Below, in pieces: positions 1-9,033 of a DNA stretch of 57,768 bases; the first letter of the stretch is position 1; each line of letters begins with the position of its first letter. Made by a program: the position numbers and the translations under genes. Under the pieces are notes generated by a model, which had not been told where the DNA came from, made no database searches, and saw only the letters and a list, made by a program, of their open reading frames with translations. Origin of the DNA: Citrobacter sp. Res13-Sevr-PEB04-36 (GTDB lineage Bacteria > Pseudomonadota > Gammaproteobacteria > Enterobacterales > Enterobacteriaceae); NCBI RefSeq assembly GCF_015672735.1, contig NZ_JADABY010000077.1, forward strand, positions 1 to 57,768, written 5' to 3'.

Positions 1-1
1 T

Positions 2-1912
2 TCTGGGATGAATATTGGTGCCTGGCGTTTACGCAATAATAGCACCTGGGGTGATGACAACGGCTGGTCGTCAATCAGCACGACGTTACAGCGCGATATT
101 AAGCGTCTGCGGAGTCAACTGGAAATTGGACAAACGTATACTGACGGTGAGCTATTCGACAGCGTGCAGATGACGGGAATAAAACTGGAAACGGATACCA
201 GTATGCTGCCGAGTAGCCAACAGGGATTTGCGCCGGTGGTGAGAGGTATTGCCAATAGCGATGCTAAAGTTTCGATCAAACAAAATGGCTATGTCATATA
301 CCAAAGCTATGTTTCTGCTGGTCCTTTTGAGATTCGAGATTTAAGTCAGGTGACCGCTGGATCCGATCTGGAAGTGACTATCACGGAAGCCGATGGAACG
401 GAGCGTAGCTTTATTCAAGCCAGTTCGTCAGTGCCGGTGCTACAGCGAGAGGGTTCGCTAAAATACAGCCTGGCGGCCGGGCGCTACCGTGATACGGATG
501 AGGGAGAAGAGCCGGGGTTTGGTCAGGCAACGGCTATTTATGGTCTGCCTTATGGCATGACCGTTTACGGCGGCTTATTGGGGGCGTCGATTTACCGCTC
601 TGCACTGGTGGGCATTGGGGCTGATTTGCACCGCTTTGGTTCATTCTCGATGGACGTGACAGCGGCCAAAACCACATTTGATGGTTCGCGGGAAGACGCT
701 AACGGTATGTCCTGGCGAGCACAGTATGCGAAAGACTTTCCTGTCACGAATACCACTGTGACGCTGGCGAGCTATCGCTATTCAACCGCTGGTTTTTATA
801 CCTACCAGGAAGCTATTGACCAGCGTAACAACGCGGATATTGAGGAGGGTATCTACAGCTATCGCAGTACCAATAATCGCCGAAGCCGAATGCAGGCCAA
901 CCTCTCGCAATCGATAGGACAATGGGGATCAATTTATGCTAATGCTTACCAGCAGGATTACTGGAATCTGAGTGGTCATGAACAGAGCGTTAGCCTGGGG
1001 TATAGCGCGCGTTGGGCTGGTGTGAGTTGGTCAGTGAACTACAGTATGACCAAAACACCGTCGACAGCCCAAGATCAGCAGGTTGCACTAACGGTGAATA
1101 TTCCGCTTTCTCAGTGGCTTCCCAATGCATGGGCGACCTATAGCCTGAACAGTTCGCAGCATGGTAGTACGTCCCATCAAGTAGGGCTGAGCGGTATGGC
1201 ACTGAAAGACAACAATCTCAATTACAACCTGCAGCAGAGCTATACCGATAATAATGGCGGGATGGGGGGCTATTTGTCAGCTCGCTATCGCGCTTCGGCG
1301 GGTGAGTTTGGCTCCAGCTATAGCTATCAGGGAGATAACCGCCAGTTAAGCTACACCGCACAGGGTTCGGTGGTTGCGCACCCGCACGGCATTACGCTGG
1401 GACGCTCGTTACAGGATGCTTTTGCGGTGGTGCATATTGCTGATGGCCGTGATGTCAGTATTCAGAATGCGCAGGGGATTTACACCGACCGCTGGGGGAA
1501 TGCCATTGTGCCAACACTAAGCAATTACCGACATAACACGATTACGGTGAATACGCGCGGGCGTGGCAACCTTGATATTCAGGATGCTTCGCTGGATGTG
1601 GTCCCGACAAAGGGCGCGGTAGTGTCGGCCGATTTTATCGCGCGAGTCGGTCAGCGAGTACTGTTGACGCTGAAAAAAGGCTCAGGTTATGTGCCCTTTG
1701 GCGCAGTATTAAGTATGGATAATACCACTGCTATTGTTGGCGATAATGGTGAGGTTTACCTCACAGGGCTACAGGGATCCCAGGCATTTTCAGTTCAGTG
1801 GGGCAAGGGGCCGGAAATGCAGTGTAAAGGTACTGTCTCGGTTCCAGAAACGTCAACGCCCCAGATACGGTTAATCAGTACCCATTGTCAGTCATACAAG
1901 GATGAAAAGTGA
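2..1912 (+). CDS. Fimbrial outer membrane usher, FimD family (5' end cut by window edge)
   Basis: The reading frame is already open at base 2, and its first residues read SGMNIGAWRLR, a motif that lies just after the periplasmic N-terminal domain in FimD-type ushers. The true start is therefore upstream, and roughly 200 residues (signal peptide and chaperone-binding domain) are missing. Visible usher features include MLPSSQQGFAPVVRG at the plug boundary, IKQNGY, GPFEIRDL, LLQREG-like VLQREG, the 24-strand barrel region, and a C-terminal part with VVPTKGAVV, FGAVLSM and a cysteine pair (CKG and HCQ). Ushers form the outer membrane pore through which chaperone-bound pilins are secreted and assembled. 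The stop overlaps the next gene by 4 bases, so the two are translationally coupled. The particular fimbrial type cannot be assigned without the chaperone and major pilin genes upstream. Confidence 0.95.
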   Translation, partial: SGMNIGAWRLRNNSTWGDDNGWSSISTTLQRDIKRLRSQLEIGQTYTDGELFDSVQMTGIKLETDTSMLPSSQQGFAPVVRGIANSDAKVSIKQNGYVIYQSYVSAGPFEIRDLSQVTAGSDLEVTITEADGTERSFIQASSSVPVLQREGSLKYSLAAGRYRDTDEGEEPGFGQATAIYGLPYGMTVYGGLLGASIYRSALVGIGADLHRFGSFSMDVTAAKTTFDGSREDANGMSWRAQYAKDFPVTNTTVTLASYRYSTAGFYTYQEAIDQRNNADIEEGIYSYRSTNNRRSRMQANLSQSIGQWGSIYANAYQQDYWNLSGHEQSVSLGYSARWAGVSWSVNYSMTKTPSTAQDQQVALTVNIPLSQWLPNAWATYSLNSSQHGSTSHQVGLSGMALKDNNLNYNLQQSYTDNNGGMGGYLSARYRASAGEFGSSYSYQGDNRQLSYTAQGSVVAHPHGITLGRSLQDAFAVVHIADGRDVSIQNAQGIYTDRWGNAIVPTLSNYRHNTITVNTRGRGNLDIQDASLDVVPTKGAVVSADFIARVGQRVLLTLKKGSGYVPFGAVLSMDNTTAIVGDNGEVYLTGLQGSQAFSVQWGKGPEMQCKGTVSVPETSTPQIRLISTHCQSYKDEK

Positions 1913-2910
1913 ACAGGATGCTCGTATTCAAAAAAGTGGCGATGGCCGTATTGTTGATTCTGCTGGCGGCGGCGAGTTCCCCGGTTCTGGCAGCCTGTAT
2001 CTTTAATGGTGGTAGTGGCGGCGTTACTCAGACGTTCATTCTGCCAGCTACTATTATTGTTGAACCTGATACCCCCATCGGCACAATTCTGTATGAAAAC
2101 AGTGTGGAAAGCGGAGAGGTTAAAGTTGATTGTGATAGCCAAGAGGTTAGGGTTCGAGAGGGTTACACCATCATTACCGATGCGGATGCCCGTGGAGATG
2201 TTCTTCCCGGCGTATATAAAACCAATGTCGCCGGTATAGGGATACGTGTCGCTGCCGCAGAGGAAAGAGTGGCGACGTTTAACTCAACCGATCTCGTGAC
2301 GCCCTTGCACTATGTCGGAATGAGAAAAGGTTCTGAATTCACCACGAGATACCATACTGCTGCGGAGTTAGTGGTTATTGGCGAAGTGGCGGACGGTTAT
2401 CTTGATACGTCGCGACTGTACTCCGAAGTGACCTACGATAACGTTATGATTAGCGCAATAGCATTCTCCCCAGCAAGCGTACATATCACCACGAACACCT
2501 GTAATCTGGCTGAGAAAAATATTTATGTTCCCCTCAAGACGCTCTACAGCGGAGACTGGGATGGCCAATACTCGGCCATTCTTTCTGACGATAATTTCAA
2601 AATAAAAATTACTGACTGCGCTGCCGGGACTCAGGTGGATTATCAATTTAAAAGCGCTGGATCTACGGGGGTGACGGACGGCAATATCCTTAATATTGCT
2701 AGCGGCGATAGCACCGCCAGCGGTGTAGGGATTCAAATTCTCGATAAAAACAATACGGTGCTGAGTTTTGATCAAGACTATACCGCCACGAGTAGCACCA
2801 GTAATAAAGAGGTCGTTGAGATCCCTCTGAAAGCGCGTTACATCAAGACAGGGACGGTGAAAGGCGGCGACGTAGACGCGATTGCGACATTTGAGGTCTA
2901 CTATCGCTAA
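1909..2910 (+). CDS. Two-domain fimbrial tip adhesin
   Basis: A 333-residue secreted protein whose GTG start overlaps the usher stop (GTGA), with AAGGA about 7 bases upstream; an in-frame ATG at 1918 is the alternative start. Residues 1-29 form a signal peptide ending VLA-A. Cys30 and Cys75 probably form a disulphide in an N-terminal domain (about 30-185) that I do not recognise as a named lectin. Residues 186-333 look like a pilin domain with Cys198 and Cys237, the conserved NIYVPLK-type strand and a C-terminal FEVYYR, which should act as the chaperone- and usher-bound strand. Size and position after the usher resemble FimH-like adhesins at the end of fimbrial operons. The ligand is unknown. 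A minor tip pilin without receptor binding remains possible. Confidence 0.85.
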   Translation: MNRMLVFKKVAMAVLLILLAAASSPVLAACIFNGGSGGVTQTFILPATIIVEPDTPIGTILYENSVESGEVKVDCDSQEVRVREGYTIITDADARGDVLPGVYKTNVAGIGIRVAAAEERVATFNSTDLVTPLHYVGMRKGSEFTTRYHTAAELVVIGEVADGYLDTSRLYSEVTYDNVMISAIAFSPASVHITTNTCNLAEKNIYVPLKTLYSGDWDGQYSAILSDDNFKIKITDCAAGTQVDYQFKSAGSTGVTDGNILNIASGDSTASGVGIQILDKNNTVLSFDQDYTATSSTSNKEVVEIPLKARYIKTGTVKGGDVDAIATFEVYYR

Positions 2911-3071
2911 TGCTGAAATGGTCGACACTTGGCTGACGTGGCATCAAAAATATAACAAATCTGATCATCTGGTAACTTTCGCCTTTCATCTGTTTATTTC
3001 TTAACCCCTTAATTCTGGTAGGGGCTTATATCGCTTGCTATGCGTCAGTCGGCTGTCCTATTATGCTGCCG

Positions 3072-3110
3072 TTATAATAATAATTCTCGTTTACGTTATC
3101 ATTCACTTTC
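3072..3110 (+). promoter_or_regulatory. Fur-like operator and promoter element of fhuA
   Basis: In the 215-base gap before fhuA, the 19 bases at 3073-3091 match the Fur consensus at 12 positions, including the core AATAATAATT. The perfect hexamer TATAAT (3073-3078) overlaps it and may be the -10 box, though I see no good -35. An overlap of Fur site and promoter fits iron repression of fhuACDB, which is established in E. coli. Further left, 3006-3025 holds a short CCCCT/AGGGG hairpin without a T-run, which is at best a weak terminator for the fimbrial operon. Confidence 0.55.
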
Positions 3111-3125
3111 ATCAGAGATATACCA

Positions 3126-5315
3126 ATGGCGCGTTTTAAAACTGCTCAGCCAAATTCCTCGCTGCGTAAAATTGCAGTTGTGGTAGCCACAGCGGTTAGC
3201 GGCATGTCTGTCTATGCACAGGCGGCGGTCGAACCGAAAGAAGAAACCATCACCGTAACCGCAGCTCCTGCCGCACAAGAAAGTGCATGGGGGCCAGCTC
3301 CGACCATCGCCGCGAAGCGTTCCGCCACGGCGACCAAGACAGATACGCCTATCGAAAAGACCCCGCAGTCTGTTTCGGTCGTGACCAATGAAGAGATGCA
3401 AATGCATCAATTCCAGTCAGTGAAAGAAGCGCTGGGCTATACGCCAGGTGTGACGGTTAACAGTCGTGGTGCATCTAACACCTATGATTTTGTTATTATC
3501 CGCGGGTTCTCTTCCGTCGGTCTGAGCCAGAATAACTATCTGGATGGACTGAAATTGCAGGGTAACTTCTACAACGATGCGGTTATTGATCCTTACATGC
3601 TTGAGCGTGTTGAGTTGATGCGTGGCCCAACGTCTGTACTCTACGGTAAGAGTAACCCTGGCGGCATTATCTCTATGGTCAGCAAGCGCCCGACCACCGA
3701 GCCGCTAAAAGAAATTCAGTTCAAAATGGGGTCGGACAATTTGTTCCAGACCGGTTTTGACTTTAGCGATGCGCTGGATGACAACGGTGAGTTTTCCTAC
3801 CGTTTAACCGGACTGGCACGCTCAACAAACGAGCAGCAGCAAGGGTCCGAATCGCAGCGTTACACGATCGCTCCGTCCTTCTCCTGGCGTCCGGATGACA
3901 AAACCAACTTTACGTTCTTGTCCTATTTCCAGAACGAACCGGAAACAGGTTACTACGGTTGGTTACCGAAAGAAGGTACCGTTGAGCCTCTGCCAAATGG
4001 CAAGCGTTTGCCGACCGATTTCAATGAAGGTGCTTCAAACAACACCTATTCCCGCAATCAGAAAATGGTGGGATACAGCTTCGAGCACGGTTTTAACGAT
4101 ACATTCACCGTTCGCCAGAATCTGCGCTTTACTGAAATGAAGACGTCGCAGCAGAGTGTGTACGGTACCGGGATTGCTTCCGATGGTCATACATTGAACC
4201 GTGGAACGGTTGTGGATGATGAGCGCCTGCAAAACTTCAGTGTTGATACGCAACTGGAAAGTAAGTTTGCGACTGGCACTGTCGAACACACTTTGTTAAC
4301 CGGTGTTGATTTCATGCGCATGCGTAATGATATCAATGCTGCTTTTGGTAGTGCGCCACCGATTGATCTTAACGGCAACTACGATCCTGAGTATTTTGCA
4401 TTCGGTGATACCGAACCGTATCAGATGAATGAAACCAAACAGACCGGTATCTATGTTCAGGATCAGGCTGAGTGGAATAAGTGGGTGTTTACCCTCGGGG
4501 GTCGCTACGACTGGTCACAGCAAGCCACAACAATACGTCAGAACTCATATACGCCAACGGAAGGGTACATTGAGCGTAATGACCACCAGTTCACCTGGCG
4601 TGGCGGTGTAAACTATCTATTTGATAATGGTATTACGCCGTATATCAGCTATAGCCAGTCGTTTGAACCGAGTTCATTTGACTTGTGGAGCGTTCCGCGC
4701 GTTTCTTACGAGCCGTCCAAAGGCGAGCAGTATGAAGCCGGGATTAAGTATGTACCGAAAGATCTGCCGATTGTCGTAACTGGGGCGGTTTATCAGCTCA
4801 CGAAAACCAATAACCTGACTGCTGATCCTAATAATCCTCTGGCTCAGGTTCCTGCAGGTGAAATTCGCGCGCGTGGTGTTGAACTGGAAGCCAAAGCGGC
4901 ACTTACCGCAAATATCAATATGACGGCTTCTTACACCTATACTGATGCGGAATACACGAAAGACACCAAGCTTAAGGGGAATACGCCTGAGCAGGTACCA
5001 GAACAAATGGCTTCTCTGTGGGGGGATTACACCTTCTATGAAGGTCCGTTATCTGGCCTGACGCTGGGCACCGGCGGCCGCTTTATTGGTTCCAGCTACG
5101 GCGATCCAACAAACACCTTTAAAGTGGGTAGCGCAGCAGTTATGGATGCTGTTGTAAAATATGATTTAGCACGTTTCGGTATGGCTGGCTCTAGCATTGC
5201 GGTTAACGTTAACAACTTGCTTGACCGTGAATATGTCGCCAGTTGCTTCCAGACCTATGGCTGCTTCTGGGGCGCGGAACGTCAGGTCGTTGCAACCGCA
5301 ACCTTCCGTTTCTAA
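3126..5315 (+). CDS. fhuA: Ferrichrome outer membrane TonB-dependent receptor
   Basis: FhuA takes ferric hydroxamate siderophores such as ferrichrome across the outer membrane using TonB-ExbBD energy; in E. coli it is also the receptor for phages T1, T5 and phi80, colicin M and microcin J25. The protein has 729 residues against 747 in E. coli. Residues 1-33 are a signal peptide ending YAQA. The TonB box is near 40-47 (ETITVTAA), the plug domain follows to about residue 190 (IRGF, MRGPTSVLYG, NPGG), and a 22-strand barrel ends in the terminal Phe of TFRF. The late cysteine pair in VASCFQTYGCFW is kept. The E. coli loop 4 cysteines are absent and the loop at 336-371 is shorter; see findings. 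It heads an operon with fhuCDB and has a Fur-like site upstream. Confidence 0.97.
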   Translation: MARFKTAQPNSSLRKIAVVVATAVSGMSVYAQAAVEPKEETITVTAAPAAQESAWGPAPTIAAKRSATATKTDTPIEKTPQSVSVVTNEEMQMHQFQSVKEALGYTPGVTVNSRGASNTYDFVIIRGFSSVGLSQNNYLDGLKLQGNFYNDAVIDPYMLERVELMRGPTSVLYGKSNPGGIISMVSKRPTTEPLKEIQFKMGSDNLFQTGFDFSDALDDNGEFSYRLTGLARSTNEQQQGSESQRYTIAPSFSWRPDDKTNFTFLSYFQNEPETGYYGWLPKEGTVEPLPNGKRLPTDFNEGASNNTYSRNQKMVGYSFEHGFNDTFTVRQNLRFTEMKTSQQSVYGTGIASDGHTLNRGTVVDDERLQNFSVDTQLESKFATGTVEHTLLTGVDFMRMRNDINAAFGSAPPIDLNGNYDPEYFAFGDTEPYQMNETKQTGIYVQDQAEWNKWVFTLGGRYDWSQQATTIRQNSYTPTEGYIERNDHQFTWRGGVNYLFDNGITPYISYSQSFEPSSFDLWSVPRVSYEPSKGEQYEAGIKYVPKDLPIVVTGAVYQLTKTNNLTADPNNPLAQVPAGEIRARGVELEAKAALTANINMTASYTYTDAEYTKDTKLKGNTPEQVPEQMASLWGDYTFYEGPLSGLTLGTGGRFIGSSYGDPTNTFKVGSAAVMDAVVKYDLARFGMAGSSIAVNVNNLLDREYVASCFQTYGCFWGAERQVVATATFRF

Positions 5316-5362
5316 TTTCTCTTTGGGCACGCTTTGCGTGCCCGTTTTACAAGTTGGCCGCT

Positions 5363-6160
5363 ATGCAGGAAAACAGATCCCATCCCGACACCACTTTTGC
5401 GTTGAGTAATGTCTCCTTTCGTGTGCCTGGCCGCACGCTTTTGCATCCCCTCTCGTTAACGTTTCCCGTGGGAAAAGTGACCGGTCTTATCGGTCATAAT
5501 GGTTCCGGTAAATCGACCTTACTGAAAATGCTGGGGCGTCATCAACCGCCATCAGACGGCGATATCCTGCTCGATGAGCAGCCGCTGGAAAACTGGAGCA
5601 GCAAAGAATTTGCGCGTAAGGTCGCCTATTTGCCGCAGCAGTTGCCACAGGCAGAAGGGATGACGGTACGTGAACTGGTGGCGATTGGTCGTTATCCATG
5701 GCACGGCGCGTTGGGACGTTTTGGCGTGGCTGACAGAGAAAAAGTGGAAGAGGCGATAACGCTTGTAGGGTTAAAGCCGCTGGCGCATCGTCTGGTTGAT
5801 AGCCTGTCCGGTGGTGAACGCCAACGTGCGTGGATAGCCATGCTGGTGGCGCAGGACAGCCGCTGCCTGCTGCTTGACGAACCGACTTCGGCGCTGGATA
5901 TTGCGCATCAGGTTGATGTGCTGGCGCTGGTGCACCGCTTAAGCCAGCAGCGTGGACTGACGGTGATCGCCGTATTGCATGATATCAACATGGCAGCTCG
6001 CTACTGTGATTATTTAGTAGCGCTGCGCGGTGGCGAAATGATTGCTCAGGGAACGCCTGCGGAACTGATGCGCAGTGAAACCCTGGAACTGATTTATGGC
6101 ATCCCGATGGGCATTTTGCCGCATCCGGGCGGTGCCGCACCCGTGAGTTTTGTTTATTAA
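5363..6160 (+). CDS. fhuC: Ferric hydroxamate ABC transporter ATP-binding protein
   Basis: FhuC hydrolyses ATP on the cytoplasmic side to drive ferric hydroxamate import through FhuB. I chose the ATG at 5363 (MQENRSHPDTTF), which gives 265 residues, the E. coli length; the open frame extends upstream into the end of fhuA without support. Motifs in order are Walker A GHNGSGKST (residues 44-52), a Q-loop near LPQQLP, signature LSGGERQR (about 148-155), Walker B LLLDEPTS with Asp172 and Glu173, and the H-loop in VLHDIN. The stop codon TAA shares its last A with the fhuD ATG, which indicates coupled translation. Confidence 0.97.
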   Translation: MQENRSHPDTTFALSNVSFRVPGRTLLHPLSLTFPVGKVTGLIGHNGSGKSTLLKMLGRHQPPSDGDILLDEQPLENWSSKEFARKVAYLPQQLPQAEGMTVRELVAIGRYPWHGALGRFGVADREKVEEAITLVGLKPLAHRLVDSLSGGERQRAWIAMLVAQDSRCLLLDEPTSALDIAHQVDVLALVHRLSQQRGLTVIAVLHDINMAARYCDYLVALRGGEMIAQGTPAELMRSETLELIYGIPMGILPHPGGAAPVSFVY

Positions 6161-7050
6161 TGGTCGGATTACATCATATCACCCGTCGACGTTTATTAAC
6201 GGCGATGGCGCTGTCACCGCTGCTCTGGCAGATGAACTCAGCGCGTGCGGCGGCGGTTGATCCAGAGCGTATTGTGGCGCTGGAATGGTTACCGGTAGAG
6301 CTGTTGCTGGCGCTGGGAATCACCCCCTATGGCGTAGCAGATGTTCCTAACTACAGGCTATGGGTCAATCAACCCCCATTGCCGGACTCGGTGATTGACG
6401 TCGGGTTACGTACAGAACCCAATCTCGAACTGCTAACCGAAATGAAACCCTCGTTTATGGTCTGGTCCGCAGGCTATGGCCCTGCGCCAGAAAAGCTGGC
6501 GCGCATTGCGCCTGGGCGCGGATTTAGCTTCAGTGATGGCAAAAAGCCGCTGGCGGTCGCTCGCCAGTCGCTGCAGGAGATGGCGCAACTGCTGAATCTG
6601 CAACCGGCCGCTGAACGTCATCTGGCGCAATACGATAGCGTGATTGCCAGCCTGAAACCGCGCTTTATTCAACGTGGCGCGCGTCCTGTGCTCCTGACAT
6701 CCCTGCTTGATTCCCGACATATGCTGGTATTTGGCCCGAACAGTCTGTTTCAGGACGTGCTGGAAGAATACGGGATCCTGAATGCCTGGCAGGGGGAAAC
6801 CAACTTCTGGGGCAGCACAGTCGTGGGGATTGACCGGCTTGCCGGGTATAAAGATGTTGATGTGCTGTGCTTCGACCACGGCAACAATCAAGAGATGGCC
6901 GCGCTGATGTCTACGCCGCTGTGGCAGGCGATGCCATTCGTTCGTAGCGGACGTTTTCAGCGAGTGCCTGCGGTGTGGTTCTATGGGGCCACGCTGTCGG
7001 CAATGCACTTTGCCCGCATCCTGGATAATGCGTTGGGAGGCAAAGCGTGA
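6160..7050 (+). CDS. fhuD: Ferric hydroxamate periplasmic binding protein
   Basis: FhuD carries ferrichrome, coprogen and aerobactin-type hydroxamates from FhuA/TonB to the FhuBC permease. The 296 residues equal the E. coli length. The N-terminus has a twin-arginine-like TRRRLLTAM at residues 8-16, then a hydrophobic stretch and a cleavage site near SARA-AA, matching the E. coli Tat-type leader. The mature part is a class III periplasmic binding protein with IVALEWLPVELLLALG and the DVGLRTEPNLE segment. It overlaps fhuC by one base and fhuB by four, so stoichiometry is probably set by translational coupling. Confidence 0.97.
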   Translation: MVGLHHITRRRLLTAMALSPLLWQMNSARAAAVDPERIVALEWLPVELLLALGITPYGVADVPNYRLWVNQPPLPDSVIDVGLRTEPNLELLTEMKPSFMVWSAGYGPAPEKLARIAPGRGFSFSDGKKPLAVARQSLQEMAQLLNLQPAAERHLAQYDSVIASLKPRFIQRGARPVLLTSLLDSRHMLVFGPNSLFQDVLEEYGILNAWQGETNFWGSTVVGIDRLAGYKDVDVLCFDHGNNQEMAALMSTPLWQAMPFVRSGRFQRVPAVWFYGATLSAMHFARILDNALGGKA

Positions 7051-9029
7051 GCAAACGAATTGCGCTGTTCCCGGCCCTGTTGCTGACGGTGTTGTTGATA
7101 GCAGCCTGCTGGCTAACCTGGATTAACTTCTCCGTTGCGCTGCCGCGTAGCCAGTGGCAACAGGCTATCTGGTCACCGGATATCGATGTCATTGAGCAGA
7201 TGGTTTTCCATTACAGTCTGCTGCCACGACTGGCGATTGCATTACTGGTCGGTGCCGGATTGGGTCTGGTTGGGGTGCTGTTTCAGCAGGTGTTACGAAA
7301 CCCGCTGGCGGAGCCGACCACGCTGGGTGTGGCAACCGGCGCGCAACTGGGCATTACGGTCACTACTCTGTGGGCTATCCCCGGTGCGCTGACCACGCAA
7401 TTTGCGGCACTGGCCGGGGCGTGTATCGTCGGAGCGCTGGTGTTCGGCGTCGCCTGGGGTAAACGTCTCTCACCCGTGACGCTGATCCTTGCTGGTCTGG
7501 TAGTTAGCCTGTACTGCGGCGCGATTAACCAGCTGATGGTTCTCTTCCACCACGATCAGCTGCAAAGCATGTTTTTGTGGAGCAGCGGAACGCTCACTCA
7601 AACCGACTGGAACGGCGTGCAGCGTCTGTGGCCACAGCTGCTGGGCGGCGTGATGCTGACCCTGCTGTTACTGCGCCCGATGACGTTGATGGGGCTGGAT
7701 GACGGGGTGGCGCGTAATCTTGGGCTGGCGCTGTCGCTGGCACGTCTGGCTGCGTTAACACTGGCGATTGTGCTGAGTGCCTTGCTGGTTAACGCGGTGG
7801 GGATCATCGGCTTTATCGGCCTGTTTGCCCCGCTGCTGGCGAAAATGCTCGGCGCGCGGCGTTTGCTGGCGCGCCTGATGCTGGCTCCGCTGATTGGTGC
7901 CCTGATCCTCTGGCTTTCCGATCAAATTATTCTGTGGTTGACCCGCGTGTGGATGGAAGTCTCCACCGGTTCGGTGACCGCGTTGATTGGGGCGCCGCTG
8001 CTGCTGTGGCTGCTGCCGCGCCTGCGCAGTATGAGCGCGCCGGATATGAATGCCAATAACCACGTGGCAGCGGAATGTCAGAACGTACTGATGTTCGCGC
8101 TGGTGGGTGGGGCGATATTGCTGCTGACTGTCGTCGTGGCGTTCTCGTTTGGTCGCGATGCTCACGGCTGGACCTGGGCCAGCAGCGCTATGCTGGACGA
8201 ACTGCTGCCCTGGCGCTGGCCGCGTACTCTGGCGGCGTTGATTGCCGGGGTGATGCTGGCGGTGGCGGGCTGTATTATTCAGCGCCTGACCGGTAACCCG
8301 ATGGCCAGTCCGGAAGTCCTGGGGATTAGCTCCGGTGCCGCGTTTGGCGTGGTGTTGATGCTGTTCCTCGTGCCGGGGGATGCGTTTGGCTGGCTACTGC
8401 CCGCCGGGAGTCTCGGGGCGGCGGTGACGCTGCTGATTATTATGATTGCCGCCGGGCGAGGCGGCTTCTCGCCGCACCGCATGTTGCTGGCGGGGATGGC
8501 GCTCAGCACCGCTTTCACCATGCTGCTGATGATGCTGCAAGCCAGCGGTGATCCGCGCATGGCAAGCGTGCTGACCTGGATCTCCGGCTCGACCTACAAC
8601 GCCACCGGCGAACAGGTGCTGCGGACCGGGATCGTGATGGTGATCCTACTGGCGATTACGCCGCTGTGCCGTCGCTGGTTGACGATTTTACCGTTGGGTG
8701 GTGATACGGCACGTGCGGTGGGAATTGCATTGACACCGTCGCGCGTGGCGTTACTGATGTTGGCTGCCGGCCTGACGGCGACAGCCACCATGACCATCGG
8801 GCCGCTGAGCTTTGTTGGGCTTATGGCGCCGCACATTGCGCGGATGTTAGGTTTCCGGCGTACGATGCCGCATATGGTGATCTCGGCGCTGGCGGGTGGG
8901 GTACTGCTGGTGTTTGCCGACTGGTGCGGGCGTATGGTGCTGTTTCCGTATCAGATCCCGGCGGGATTACTGTCGACGTTTATTGGTGCGCCGTATTTTA
9001 TCTATTTGTTGAGAAAGCAGAGTCGCTGA
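7047..9029 (+). CDS. fhuB: Ferric hydroxamate ABC transporter permease (fused double permease)
   Basis: FhuB is the inner membrane channel of the ferrichrome importer. At 660 residues it is the double-length form: two FecCD-type permease halves fused in one chain, each with about ten transmembrane segments. The halves repeat the motif G-N-P-(L/M)-A-(E/S)-P (RNPLAEPTTLG near residue 87 and GNPMASPEVLG in the second half) and the coupling-helix regions GFIGLFAPL and SFVGLMAPHIARML. Translation starts at GTG 7047, overlapping the fhuD stop. REP repeats follow the stop at once, and no further operon gene lies before hemL on the other strand. Confidence 0.97.
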   Translation: MSKRIALFPALLLTVLLIAACWLTWINFSVALPRSQWQQAIWSPDIDVIEQMVFHYSLLPRLAIALLVGAGLGLVGVLFQQVLRNPLAEPTTLGVATGAQLGITVTTLWAIPGALTTQFAALAGACIVGALVFGVAWGKRLSPVTLILAGLVVSLYCGAINQLMVLFHHDQLQSMFLWSSGTLTQTDWNGVQRLWPQLLGGVMLTLLLLRPMTLMGLDDGVARNLGLALSLARLAALTLAIVLSALLVNAVGIIGFIGLFAPLLAKMLGARRLLARLMLAPLIGALILWLSDQIILWLTRVWMEVSTGSVTALIGAPLLLWLLPRLRSMSAPDMNANNHVAAECQNVLMFALVGGAILLLTVVVAFSFGRDAHGWTWASSAMLDELLPWRWPRTLAALIAGVMLAVAGCIIQRLTGNPMASPEVLGISSGAAFGVVLMLFLVPGDAFGWLLPAGSLGAAVTLLIIMIAAGRGGFSPHRMLLAGMALSTAFTMLLMMLQASGDPRMASVLTWISGSTYNATGEQVLRTGIVMVILLAITPLCRRWLTILPLGGDTARAVGIALTPSRVALLMLAAGLTATATMTIGPLSFVGLMAPHIARMLGFRRTMPHMVISALAGGVLLVFADWCGRMVLFPYQIPAGLLSTFIGAPYFIYLLRKQSR

Positions 9030-9033
9030 GTTT

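Noticed and set aside
2368-2928. Open frame of 186 codons on the minus strand opposite the tip adhesin
   Set aside because: The plus-strand adhesin has a signal peptide, paired cysteines and a pilin end. The opposite frame has none and no ribosome site.
3006-3030. CCCCT/AGGGG hairpin after the fimbrial operon as a terminator
   Set aside because: The stem is only 5 bp with a 10-base loop, and GCTTATAT follows instead of a T-run, so support is too weak for a terminator call.
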